Assembly: GCA_964581385.1 (NCBI GenBank)
Contig: CAZOOK010000006.1
Coordinates: 124,001-188,000, forward strand
Direction: 5' to 3'
From: CAZOOK01 sp964581385
GTDB taxonomy: Bacteria; Pseudomonadota; Gammaproteobacteria; Nevskiales; Nevskiaceae
Length of the DNA: 64,000 nt
Part shown: in pieces, positions 15,788 to 23,475 of the stretch
Layout: each line of letters opens with the position of its first letter
How positions within the stretch are numbered: the first letter of the stretch is position 1
Notes under the pieces: model-generated
Database searches by the model: none
What the model was told of the DNA's origin: nothing
The model's input: the letters and a program-made list of their open reading frames with translations, nothing else
Translations under genes and position numbers: made by a program

Positions 15788-16243
15788 ATGAATGTGTTAC
15801 GCCTAGTCATCGTGGCTGCTCTTATGCTCGTGATGTCTGACTCCAATGCAAAGGTGTGCTCTCAAGCCGACGGGAGGAGTGCGGAAGATGCCGTTGATCA
15901 TTTGAATACCTGGTCAGATATACACGCGGCCTTTGTTCGTTATACGCCTCAGTGCGACGATGGAGCCGTTGCTGAAGGTTTCAGTGATCGGATTGTTCAT
16001 TTGCTTGCTGTAAACTGGGCCGCGCTACCTGTATTGCACCGTTTAGTTAAGAATGACATCAGCTTCCGCCGCTTTATTTTCCGTCATATCGACCCATCTA
16101 CAGACACTGATGAGCTGCGCGCGATCGCTAAGCAATCAACTTCGCAATGTACTGACAGCGTTCAAAAATTGTGCGCGCAACTTAACGAAGCTGCGTTAGC
16201 TGCGATCAAAGAGGCAGAACAGTATGAGGCCGCGAAGCCTTAA
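15788..16243 (+). CDS. Exported alpha-helical protein of unknown function
   Basis: 151 residues from the ATG at 15788. The start at 15755 or 15752 would put a non-hydrophobic stretch before the signal MNVLRLVIVAALMLVMSDSNA. The mature part is alpha-helical with four Cys (KVCSQ, PQCDDG, SQCTDS, KLCAQ), probably two disulphides, consistent with a periplasmic location. It contains AEDAVDHLNTWSDIHAAFVR and ends in a helix, LNEAALAAIKEAEQYEAAK. I do not recognise the family. Such small Cys-rich periplasmic proteins often accompany RHS cargo as immunity factors, which here is only an inference. Confidence 0.72.
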   Translation: MNVLRLVIVAALMLVMSDSNAKVCSQADGRSAEDAVDHLNTWSDIHAAFVRYTPQCDDGAVAEGFSDRIVHLLAVNWAALPVLHRLVKNDISFRRFIFRHIDPSTDTDELRAIAKQSTSQCTDSVQKLCAQLNEAALAAIKEAEQYEAAKP

Positions 16244-16356
16244 TAATTAGATCAAGTGGACAATTCTTCACACTTGGTCTTGCGCTGCCGCTGCAATCAT
16301 CGGCGCAGTTTCATGCTCACGTTCATTTCAAAATTAGACGGCGCTGCGTCTATAAT

Positions 16357-16625
16357 ATGGCCGTCCTGCCGAGGACAAAATTGGGAGAAATGCCATGTCA
16401 TCCAACAATTTCTGCTTTCGAGTCGACTAGCAAACGCCGAAAGGGTTTCCCGTCCGAACAGCGCGTAAAGAAGGGATATCGCGTCGTGCATGGATCTAAG
16501 GAGTTGATTCGAGAAACTCGGTCGCAACGATCCCTGTCCCTGTGGTTCCGCGAGGTTGTTTCAAGAACTGTTGCCTGCGCACAGGAAAGTTCGACGGTTC
16601 AGACCGTCACCACTATTCCAGATAA
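16357..16625 (+). pseudogene. SEC-C motif small protein, broken by two frameshifts
   Basis: Three consecutive frames join into one recognisable protein. The first ends KKGYRVVHGSKELI. Skipping base 16510 gives EKLGRNDPCPCGSARLF. Skipping a T in 16559-16561 gives KNCCLRTGKFDGSDRHHYSR and the stop at 16623. GRNDPCPCGS...KNCC is the zinc-binding SEC-C motif of small SecA-tail-like proteins. Both lesions are one-base insertions. It is either a decayed gene or, less likely, two sequencing errors close together. The true start is uncertain. Confidence 0.8.
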
Positions 16626-16688
16626 GTATAAGGGGCGGCCAAAGGGCCGCTCCTTCCTGGTGGTTGAGTTCGTTGTGCATGAGCCGGT

Positions 16689-16988
16689 ATGAAACGCACG
16701 CTCTTCCCGACGATCTGGTTATTAGTAGTCGCCACTCTCGCAACAGGCATCTCCGCCATCTCAGGCTTAAAGTTCTGGTGGGCGTTTCTTATTGTTGCTG
16801 GGGCAATCCTTATCAATGGTTGGGTGGCAACGCTGGAAGACGATCTGCCTGGCGGTTTCAACAATCCCGATGGGACGCAGACGCCAAGATATGCGGTTAT
16901 AACAGGCTGGGTCGTTCGCGGACTTGCAGTCGTTCTCGCAATTTGTTGTTTCGTGGCTCTTGGTCTCTACTTCTTTGGTGCGCGATGA
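16689..16988 (+). CDS. Small inner-membrane protein of unknown function
   Basis: 99 residues with three hydrophobic helices (about 6-24, 29-47 and 71-96) separated by a soluble loop (LEDDLPGGFNNPDGTQTPR). Membrane proteins with this layout are found in accessory modules of RHS loci. No family assigned. It begins 63 bp after the SEC-C remnant and is the first of three small genes on the same strand (16689-18012). Confidence 0.65.
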   Translation: MKRTLFPTIWLLVVATLATGISAISGLKFWWAFLIVAGAILINGWVATLEDDLPGGFNNPDGTQTPRYAVITGWVVRGLAVVLAICCFVALGLYFFGAR

Positions 16989-17076
16989 TATGCAAACGAT
17001 CCAATCCGTCATTGGCCTGGGCTCTGCGCCAGCGGCATTCGTCCGCTCAACTCGATATTTGGATTGACAGAGCACG

Positions 17077-17523
17077 GTGAAATATTTCACGACACAGTGG
17101 TGGTCTGACGGCTGCAAAAATGCAGATACTGTCTTTCAGCAATATGAGCGATACCTTGCTTCTGTTCGGCACCGGTTACCTGCAGCACTGTGCGAGCTTG
17201 AAGACAATCACACGCTTCACGATTCTCGGGTGAAGCAGATTGTCAGTGATTTTCCAAGCCGGTGTGTCAAGATCGTACTTCATGGCTGGGATAGAACTTT
17301 ATCGCACCAAGTGTGCTACACGCTGTCCTTTTCAGGCGTTTCAATCTTTGAGCAAGATATTCCTACAGGTCGGAACAATTGGGCGGAACTCGGTGATCTT
17401 GGCTATTGGGAATGCGAAGTCTTGTCACAAGGCATCGAAATCCGCATGCTTTTCGCATCGTCCGCAGAATTTCGTATCGCTTTTGAGGGGTTTGAATTCC
17501 TGCATGCAAAGATGTCGGCCTAA
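17077..17523 (+). CDS. Uncharacterised soluble protein (DUF4085-like)
   Basis: 148 residues from a GTG at 17077 (MKYFTTQWWSDGC). The opening and the pattern of NTLHDSR-type segment (NHTLHDSRV), KIVLHG and terminal SAEFRIAFEGFEF resemble small cytoplasmic proteins annotated DUF4085, though the match is loose. These are found as orphan genes near polymorphic toxins. No catalytic motif is visible, and the function is unknown. It sits between a membrane protein and an ankyrin protein, so an immunity role is possible but unproven. Confidence 0.65.
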   Translation: MKYFTTQWWSDGCKNADTVFQQYERYLASVRHRLPAALCELEDNHTLHDSRVKQIVSDFPSRCVKIVLHGWDRTLSHQVCYTLSFSGVSIFEQDIPTGRNNWAELGDLGYWECEVLSQGIEIRMLFASSAEFRIAFEGFEFLHAKMSA

Positions 17524-17583
17524 GCGAATATTTTGTGGCGGAGATATTTGGCATGTGGTTTGCTTTTTTACTCGATGATCGGC

Positions 17584-18012
17584 ATGACTAAAGAATTAGC
17601 CGAAGACTGGTTTGAGCGTGAGCAATTGCATTTTGCGGCGCAGGATGGCGACGTTGGCAAGATACAGGCTCTGCTGACGGCTGGTTATGACATCAATGCT
17701 TTCGACGAACTTGGAAAGACGCCGTTGCACTACGCGGCAGAGAAAGAGTTTGTTGAAGTTGTTCGATTTCTGCTGGAGCATGGCGCAGATGTGAATGCGC
17801 ACTGTGAACCTCGTATTGGAAATACTCCCCTGGCAGAGATTACCGACACCTGTTCATTACAGATGGCCAAGCTGCTCATCAAAGCAGGGGCCGATCCGCG
17901 CATTCCTGGCTGGATGCAAATCAGCGCACTGGATCGAGCGAAGAACAGAAAGCATGGTGAAGGACCGCAAGTTTACGCGCTCTTGGCGAGTGCGCGGTCA
18001 TCATGCTTATAG
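17584..18012 (+). CDS. Ankyrin-repeat protein
   Basis: 142 residues from the ATG at 17584 (MTKELAEDWF). About three ankyrin repeats: LHFAAQDGDVGKIQALLTAG, then GKTPLHYAAEKEFVEVVRFL with LEHGADVNA, then MAKLLIKAGADPRIPG. Ankyrin repeats mediate protein binding. Small ankyrin proteins are common immunity proteins of RHS and CDI toxins, so an orphan immunity role is plausible here. An upstream in-frame start (17533) overlaps no ribosome site. Confidence 0.82.
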   Translation: MTKELAEDWFEREQLHFAAQDGDVGKIQALLTAGYDINAFDELGKTPLHYAAEKEFVEVVRFLLEHGADVNAHCEPRIGNTPLAEITDTCSLQMAKLLIKAGADPRIPGWMQISALDRAKNRKHGEGPQVYALLASARSSCL

Positions 18013-18881
18013 CGGAATCTGAACTGGCGCTTTGCGTTATCAGGTGTATGACGGCAATTTGATCTTGCCGATCGGACCATATGACCGAGTAACGAGAAAA
18101 CGGCAATCGAAAAGGCGGACAGTATTGGAGCTGGAACAGGAATGGGCAGACGCGGGTGTGGTTGCAAATATCGACGCTGCGCCGTGCGGCTATGTGAAAA
18201 GTGAGTAGTCGCCTGACAGGTCCAAGGAAAGTGGATGAGTCCTAGAAGGGCTGCGTCCGGTCGAGGGGCTACCTCTCCTCGGCGGGGCTGAATCTGGGCC
18301 AATCCTTATGGAAGGATGCCGAAATTCGCGAGGGATCTGCGCTGCTCGTGAATTCAGATCATCCCGTGATACTGAGATCAATTGACGGAAACCAGGTTTC
18401 GGGCGCCATTTCCACTCGCGCAGCGAAACGACTGCGGGCCAGCCCGAGATCACCGATGCTGACTTTAGGCCGCTGCGTTCGTCGCGTTCAAGTTCGGTCA
18501 TTGGCATGATCGTTGAGCGTAATGCAGTATATTTGAGAGAATTTTGAATTTTAATTTTTAATGCCGAATCAGTATGGAGTGGCGACCGTAGATGAAAACG
18601 CTCTACATCCAGGTACATTATCTCTATCCAAAATAATTCGCGTAGCCGCCGACGGTTGTACGCATTAACGACCGCATGTGACAGAGCCCTGCGGTCGCGA
18701 TCTACGTGCTTTGCAGCGTAACTCACCTGTGTACCCGTGCCCGACGGTATGGCAGCAGCAGACGCGAAATGTCGCGGTCGCATGGGCTGCTACTTCTAGT
18801 AGCTCGGGTACTGTAAGAGCATTGACCATGTGGCGGTATATCGAGCATTGAATTGCTGAGCCCAGTTTCAGGAGGAGCGCG
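18013..18881. other. Stretch with degraded coding remnants before the ATPase gene
   Basis: No intact gene. From 18023 to 18208 an open plus-strand frame without a start reads YQVYDGNLILPIGPYDRV and EQEWADAGVVANIDAAPCGY before a stop, so it looks like the 3' end of a lost protein. A second plus-strand stretch near 18300-18450 (EIREGSALLVNSDHPVIL) also looks coding. A long antisense frame at 18190-18783 has a poor, Arg/Ser-rich composition and is not accepted. Confidence 0.4.
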
Positions 18882-21194
18882 GTGCTAAAGAAAATTACGA
18901 AGCTGCAGGGGATCGGCCTATTGCATAACGGAACTCCGATCCCTGCCGACTTCGAGCGCGTTACACTCGTATATGCCGAAAATGGGCGCGGCAAGTCCAC
19001 GCTCGCCACGCTGCTCCGCGCTTGCGCTTTAGGAGATGCAACGAGAATTCAGGCTAGGAAAACTCTCGACACCACTGCGCCTCAAGAAGCGTGGTTGCTT
19101 TTCAATCTCGGGGGGCAGAATACCTCTGTTGCTTTTGCCAACGGTGCATGGAACAGCCGTGTTCCCCAAGTCATCGTGTTCGATGTGGAGTTCGTCGAGC
19201 AGAACGTGTATTCGGGGCAGGAGGTTAGGCCCGATCAACGACAGGCTTTGCTTGAATTCGCCCTCGGGGATCAATCCGTCAAGCTGAAGCAACAAATCGA
19301 CGACCTGACAAAACAAATCGCCGACGCGACGCTCACACGAGGTAATGCAGAGAAGCGCATTGCCGCTTTCTCCCGTGGAATGCCGCTGCCGATATTCGTC
19401 GCGCTTCAGGTCGATCCGGACGCGCAAGCAAAGATCGATGCGCTTCGCAAGCTCATCGAAACAGCGAAGAATGCGACTGTCCTAACACAGAGGCAAACGC
19501 CTGCGCTACTTTCATCGATCGATTTTGACATAGACAATTTTTTCGGGATTCTTGCGAAGAATCTGGACAGCGTGGAGAAGACTGCCGAGGCCGTCGTTCG
19601 CGAACACTTCTCCAAGCATTCGATGCCGGTCGGAATCGAAAATTGGGTCAGTACCGGTCAAGTTTACGCAATGTCCGACGACTGCCCGTTCTGCGGCCAG
19701 AAGCTCGAAGGTCTTACGCTCGTTGCTGCTTATCAGGGCTACTTCAATAAAGCTTATGTCGAACTAAAGCAGCAGGTGTCCGCATTGCGGCAACGGGCCG
19801 AGACAAATCTCTCCAGCGTAATGATTGATCGGTTGGCATCGGCAGTAGCGATCAATGCTGCGCGCATCGAAGCGTGGAAAGACCAACTGGCTCCTGCAAT
19901 TCCTGGGTTGCCTGCCGAGTACTTGCATGAGGTAATTGCCGGCGCTCGTAAGATCGCGGTCGACTTGGCCACGCAGAAGCAGGGTCAGCCTCTTGACACC
20001 TTCGGCTCGCCGGCTGACAAAACGGCTATTGCGCGATGCATCGAGCAGATAAATGGCGCCATCACGACATACAACCGGCTGCTTGGCGAGACGATCGCGG
20101 CGATCCAGGCATTCGAGAGAAAGATCGCGATACAAGACGTCGCAGGCTTGGAAGCGCAAATAAAGCGGTTGGAAATCGTAGTCGCGCGGCAGCACGCCGA
20201 CTCCATCAAAGCGGTAGCTGATTATCAGACCGCCGATGCCAGGCGCAAGCGTCTCGACAGCGAAAAAACCGACACCCGCGAGCATCTCGACAAACTAATG
20301 ATTGCTACCCTGGCGCAGTATCAGGACCGCATCAATAAGTTGCTGGTGAAATTCGGAGCGGGTTTTACTATCGAACAGATGAAGCCGAACTATCTAGGCG
20401 CAGGTGTGCCGCGCACGGAGTATGGCTTGTGCTTGCGGAAGAAGGTTGTGCCTTTAGGAAACCGCACTTCCGGCGGAGCGCATTTCGGCTCGACATTGAG
20501 CGAAGGCGATAAGCGCACGCTGGCTTTCGCCTTCTTTCTCGCAAAAATCGAAGCCGATCCTGCGTGCCTCGCCGAGCAGATTCTAGTTCTCGATGATCCC
20601 GTTTCCAGTTTCGACAGGAACCGCAGAGCACAGACCATTGATCTGCTCGTCAAGCTTTCCACCAAGTGCGCTCAGATGATCGTTCTGTCACATGATGCCT
20701 ATTTCATCCGTGAGCAACGGGACATGCTAGCCAAGGGGCAGCCGCCGATCATCCCGCGCATTGCCGGTATCTGCCGCGTGCAGGGCGATTATTCCGCTTT
20801 CGTTTCGTGCGACATCGACGAAATTTGCGCCTCTGACTACTATCGACACCACCGCCAACTGAGCGAATACGTTGCAGGTACGTATCAAGGCAACATTCGC
20901 GACGTGGCCAAGGCGATGCGTCCGTTCCTCGAAGGTTACTACCATCGCCGCTTCCCGGGACTTTTGCCGACGCGCTGTATGTTTGGCGGAGTCATTTCCG
21001 CGATAACGCATGCTCCAAAGGGAGCGCCGATTGGCCACTTGATGCCGCGCGTTGGAGAAATGAGCGATCTTAACGATTACGCAGGGCGCTTTCATCACGA
21101 CACTAATCCTGGCAACGCTGACTCTGTGCCGGTGACAGATGGAGAACTTAAACCGTACGTCGAACGCGCGCTCGCTTTGGTTTATCAAGGGTGA
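18882..21194 (+). CDS. RloC/PrrC-like AAA_13 ATPase, probable defence effector
   Basis: 770 residues of an SMC/ABC-type ATPase. Walker A is A32-ENGRGKST-40. Long coiled coils surround a zinc-hook motif at C268-PF-C271. The ABC signature LSEGDKR lies near 540, Walker B ILVLDDPVSSFD near 567 and the H-loop VLSHDAYF near 600. The C terminus has R-PFL-E followed 54-55 residues later by FHHD, an Arg-x3-Glu...His arrangement like the anticodon-nuclease centre of PrrC/RloC. RloC proteins cleave tRNA in response to DNA damage or phage infection. It stands alone without a linked type I restriction system. Nuclease activity is an inference. Confidence 0.85.
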   Translation: MLKKITKLQGIGLLHNGTPIPADFERVTLVYAENGRGKSTLATLLRACALGDATRIQARKTLDTTAPQEAWLLFNLGGQNTSVAFANGAWNSRVPQVIVFDVEFVEQNVYSGQEVRPDQRQALLEFALGDQSVKLKQQIDDLTKQIADATLTRGNAEKRIAAFSRGMPLPIFVALQVDPDAQAKIDALRKLIETAKNATVLTQRQTPALLSSIDFDIDNFFGILAKNLDSVEKTAEAVVREHFSKHSMPVGIENWVSTGQVYAMSDDCPFCGQKLEGLTLVAAYQGYFNKAYVELKQQVSALRQRAETNLSSVMIDRLASAVAINAARIEAWKDQLAPAIPGLPAEYLHEVIAGARKIAVDLATQKQGQPLDTFGSPADKTAIARCIEQINGAITTYNRLLGETIAAIQAFERKIAIQDVAGLEAQIKRLEIVVARQHADSIKAVADYQTADARRKRLDSEKTDTREHLDKLMIATLAQYQDRINKLLVKFGAGFTIEQMKPNYLGAGVPRTEYGLCLRKKVVPLGNRTSGGAHFGSTLSEGDKRTLAFAFFLAKIEADPACLAEQILVLDDPVSSFDRNRRAQTIDLLVKLSTKCAQMIVLSHDAYFIREQRDMLAKGQPPIIPRIAGICRVQGDYSAFVSCDIDEICASDYYRHHRQLSEYVAGTYQGNIRDVAKAMRPFLEGYYHRRFPGLLPTRCMFGGVISAITHAPKGAPIGHLMPRVGEMSDLNDYAGRFHHDTNPGNADSVPVTDGELKPYVERALALVYQG

Positions 21195-21230
21195 GATGAC
21201 ACTTCGCACCGCTGGGGGCCAACGCTGCTA

Positions 21231-21311
21231 TTAATAACCTATCTCGTCAAGAGATTTTGCTCTAGCAACATTCATTTGTTGATGAAGTTCGCTCAGGGCG
21301 CTCTTGTCCAT
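21231..21311 (-). CDS. Possible 26-residue ORF or gene remnant
   Basis: On the minus strand an ATG at 21311 opens a short protein-like frame (DKSALSELHQQMNVARAK, ending DEIGY). A second open stretch between this and the GIY-YIG stop reads IGIALRSKAGPEIDQYGNR. Both look like coding DNA, but there are no long frames. They are probably the 3' ends of genes lost by deletion. No recognised family. Confidence 0.25.
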   Translation of the reverse strand: MDKSALSELHQQMNVARAKSLDEIGY

Positions 21312-21382
21312 GACGGTTATCTATTCCCGTACTGATCGATTTCAGGGCCTGCCTTCGATCTCAAGGCGATCCCGATGGCTTC

Positions 21383-22240
21383 TTATGCGTTGCCGCGTTT
21401 AAGCTCGTTCAAGGTTTTGCCTTCGACGCTCTTCCACTCATACCAGCCATTGGCCGTCCGCCCTAGCAGCGCAACCGCTGCCATGCTGGGCGATCCGAAC
21501 AAGTGGTCTTTCACGAACACCAGCATGCCATCTTTCTCTACCATCACGCCCGATGTAACTAATCGTTCGCGGAACCGCGCATCAGCAGTGCCTTCGATGG
21601 ACGCTACGTTCTTGATTCGACCCTTGGAGCCTTTCAAGACAACAAAGCCCTCGGAGGTATATTCACCAATGCCATTGGCGCCGCCGCTCGTGCAATAAAA
21701 TAGCTCAATGGGCCTGGCGCTATCTGGCTTTGCGGCGATCGGCTCAAAAATGGGGAAACCCAAGGTGGCTAGCAGCGTTCTGGCAGTATCGTGAATATCT
21801 TCGCAATCGGCCTGCAGCGGTGCAGGCGTGTGGGGCTTGTTTCCGCTGTTGCCGTTTTCCAGCGTATAACGCCCAGCTTCCTGCGCCGCTTTTATGCTGC
21901 TCCACTCAAGGTATAGCGCATGCGTTTGGGTGAAGTTGTTGGTCAGCGAAACCACCGCCAATGCCTTGTTCCAGAAGTCCTTGGTACTGTTATGTTGCGC
22001 AAGCCTGTCGCCCAAGTTGCCGGATTGACCGATGTACGCCATCGCGTCGGCTCCGTTCTCGCTATCGCCGAATAGAAAATACAGCCCGACCTGCTTGGAT
22101 TCGGGAGTCTGTTGAAATTCAGAAAGCAGAGACCGGGGTATTTCCACCACGCGCACGATGCTGGTCGTCAGTTCCGCTACGCGCAGGCCACGTGGATCAC
22201 CTGACGGTAAATAGATTTGGATGGTTCTGGCTCGGGCCAT
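21383..22240 (-). CDS. GIY-YIG nuclease domain protein with DUF4357 tail
   Basis: 285 residues. GIY-YIG core: GLY at 52-54, YIG at 69-71, then GNLGDRLAQH with R79 and H84, the expected metal and catalytic positions. The C-terminal third contains the DUF4357 pattern (TSEGFVVLKGSKGRIKN, and LGRTANGWYEWK before GKTLNEL). Solo GIY-YIG/DUF4357 proteins occur in accessory islands near restriction and defence genes; the substrate is unknown. It is convergent with the RloC-like gene, with about 190 bp between them. Start ATG 22240 is supported by an A/G-rich leader. Confidence 0.88.
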   Translation of the reverse strand: MARARTIQIYLPSGDPRGLRVAELTTSIVRVVEIPRSLLSEFQQTPESKQVGLYFLFGDSENGADAMAYIGQSGNLGDRLAQHNSTKDFWNKALAVVSLTNNFTQTHALYLEWSSIKAAQEAGRYTLENGNSGNKPHTPAPLQADCEDIHDTARTLLATLGFPIFEPIAAKPDSARPIELFYCTSGGANGIGEYTSEGFVVLKGSKGRIKNVASIEGTADARFRERLVTSGVMVEKDGMLVFVKDHLFGSPSMAAVALLGRTANGWYEWKSVEGKTLNELKRGNA

Positions 22241-22395
22241 GCGTTTTCTCTTTTTCTAAACCGTCTTTGCATCCGAACTATTTGAACATATGGCAAAACT
22301 GATCAGACTATGGTCAATGCTCTTGGTGCACCCGGCGCATTGAGTGCCAGACAAGGGGGCGCATTGACTGAATACTGTGAAAGAGACGCGTTTCC

Positions 22396-22698
22396 TCAGT
22401 GCTCGCTTGCCTCATTAAACATTGCCCACAGGTCGCGGCCACCATAGACGACGCGTTCGATTCGTGCGGTGTCGTTAATGATGTGGAACAGCACGACATA
22501 CTGTCCCACCACCGCAGCTCGTGCGTCTTCACCAACCTCCGGTCGCAGCCGGTAGATCCGCGGGTTCTGCCCAATTAAACGGAATTTGCTGCGAATCTCC
22601 TGAATGAAGGAGACGGCGCGGACAGGATTGTCCTGTGCGATGTATTCGGCGATGGTGTCGAGATCACTCTCAATGAAGTTGGAAAGCTCGACCCGCAT
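22396..22698 (-). CDS. parE: ParE/RelE-superfamily toxin
   Basis: 100 residues with the ParE-like fold: ELSNFIESDLDTIAEYIAQ, then AVSFIQEIRSKFRLIGQNP, then the hydrophobic VVLFHIIND and IERVVYGGRDL end. ParE toxins poison DNA gyrase, whereas RelE toxins cleave ribosome-bound mRNA. The ParD-like partner suggests ParE. The ATG at 22698 overlaps the antitoxin stop (TGATG), so translation is coupled. It stabilises the island by post-segregational killing, as is typical for mobile elements. Confidence 0.92.
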   Translation of the reverse strand: MRVELSNFIESDLDTIAEYIAQDNPVRAVSFIQEIRSKFRLIGQNPRIYRLRPEVGEDARAAVVGQYVVLFHIINDTARIERVVYGGRDLWAMFNEASEH

Positions 22699-22985
22699 CA
22701 CTTGGCCTTGCCTTGTGCATCCGCCAAAGCTTGGTATTTCCGTTCCAGACGATCGAGCACGTCATCGACCGGCTCACCGGGGGATTTGTCTTTAATGGCT
22801 TGCTGCCACACTTGGCGCAATTCCTCGATGCCCTGCTGACGCAAGCTGCGCTTCTGAGTCCAGTCGCGCAACGCGTCCCGTACCACCTCGCTGCTGGAAG
22901 CATATTCGCCGGTATCGACGGCGTTGCGTACAACGGCCACCATTTCTGGCGGCAATGCGATGCTGATTTTCTCGACGGTGGACAT
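22698..22985 (-). CDS. parD: ParD-type antitoxin (ribbon-helix-helix)
   Basis: 95 residues. The N-terminal ribbon-helix-helix (TVEKISIALPPEMVAVVRNA, then YASSSEVVRDALRDW) is the DNA-binding dimer domain and binds the operator palindrome at 23002-23020. The C terminus (about 50-95) should wrap the toxin. It is the first gene of the operon with its toxin, with a gagga ribosome site before ATG 22985. The basic C-terminal residues (ADAQGKAK) are typical of this type. Confidence 0.92.
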   Translation of the reverse strand: MSTVEKISIALPPEMVAVVRNAVDTGEYASSSEVVRDALRDWTQKRSLRQQGIEELRQVWQQAIKDKSPGEPVDDVLDRLERKYQALADAQGKAK

Positions 22986-23001
22986 GGGGCGTCCTCACAG
23001 C

Positions 23002-23020
23002 GGTATGAACAATTCATACC
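23002..23020. promoter_or_regulatory. Operator palindrome of parDE
   Basis: GGTATGAA-caa-TTCATACC is a perfect 8-bp inverted repeat 16 bp upstream of the parD start. This fits an RHH autoregulator site. The rest of 22986-23226 shows only this promoter region. Confidence 0.75.
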
Positions 23021-23226
23021 AAGGATATCGCAAGACGCCTTAAATGCAATGCATTTCTGCGGCTACGAATGGGCCATCTTTGATGGGTCAATTTGCTCGC
23101 TGAATCTCTTCTCAAATCGAAACTGACCCATTGATATTTCAGGGGTTTCCGAGGGTATACCGCCCATCAATATGAGAATTGCATTGGAACATAATTCCTA
23201 CACAATCAATGAGATGGAGACGCTCT

Positions 23227-23280
23227 GACAACAGATTCTGACTCTGTTTATCTAGGTTCGAGTCCTAGTCCCCCAGCCAA
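23227..23280 (+). repeat. attR: second copy of the tRNA-Gln 3' half
   Basis: Exact 54-bp copy of 1511-1564. It lacks the tRNA 5' half, so it is not a tRNA gene. The original tRNA terminator follows it at 23326-23348, indicating the pre-insertion order tRNA - terminator - Fic/integrase remnant - gnd. Confidence 0.95.
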
Positions 23281-23325
23281 CAATTGTTCCGAAGCGATCC
23301 GATACGATCCGCGTTCGACTCTAAG

Positions 23326-23348
23326 CCCCGCTAAATGCGGGGTTTTTT
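23326..23348 (+). terminator. Intrinsic terminator, likely the original tRNA-Gln terminator
   Basis: CCCCGC-taaat-GCGGGG stem followed by TTTTTT. Confidence 0.85.
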
Positions 23349-23446
23349 ATGCCTATAGCATCCTACTTGGTCCAGAGAGAGCCGGCGCGATGGTGGCCGC
23401 CGCACATCGGCTTCACCCGCGGTCCAGTGATATGAATACATCCCAT

Positions 23447-23471
23447 ATTCATTTCATAAAATGAAATGAAT
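23447..23471. promoter_or_regulatory. Perfect palindrome upstream of the Fic remnant
   Basis: ATTCATTTCAT-aaa-ATGAAATGAAT is an 11-bp perfect inverted repeat that overlaps the start region of the Fic remnant, as for an autoregulatory site. Confidence 0.55.
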
Positions 23472-23475
23472 AAAT

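Larger units (their letters stand above)
1511..23280. mobile_element. Genomic island integrated at tRNA-Gln(CUG), about 21.8 kb
   Basis: The island is bounded by 54-bp direct repeats derived from the tRNA 3' half. It carries a P4/phage-style tyrosine integrase at the tRNA-proximal end, a DUF4224 protein, XRE repressors and a rolling-circle-type replication protein. Cargo comprises an RHS toxin locus with small accessory genes and a right-end cluster (RloC-like ATPase, GIY-YIG/DUF4357, ParDE). No capsid, tail or conjugation genes are recognisable, so it looks like a satellite or integrative plasmid-like element. Whether it is still mobile cannot be judged from sequence. Confidence 0.93.

Noticed and set aside
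18190..18783. 197-residue minus-strand frame upstream of the RloC-like gene
   Set aside because: Arg/Ser/Pro-rich with no domain, and the opposite strand shows better coding stretches.
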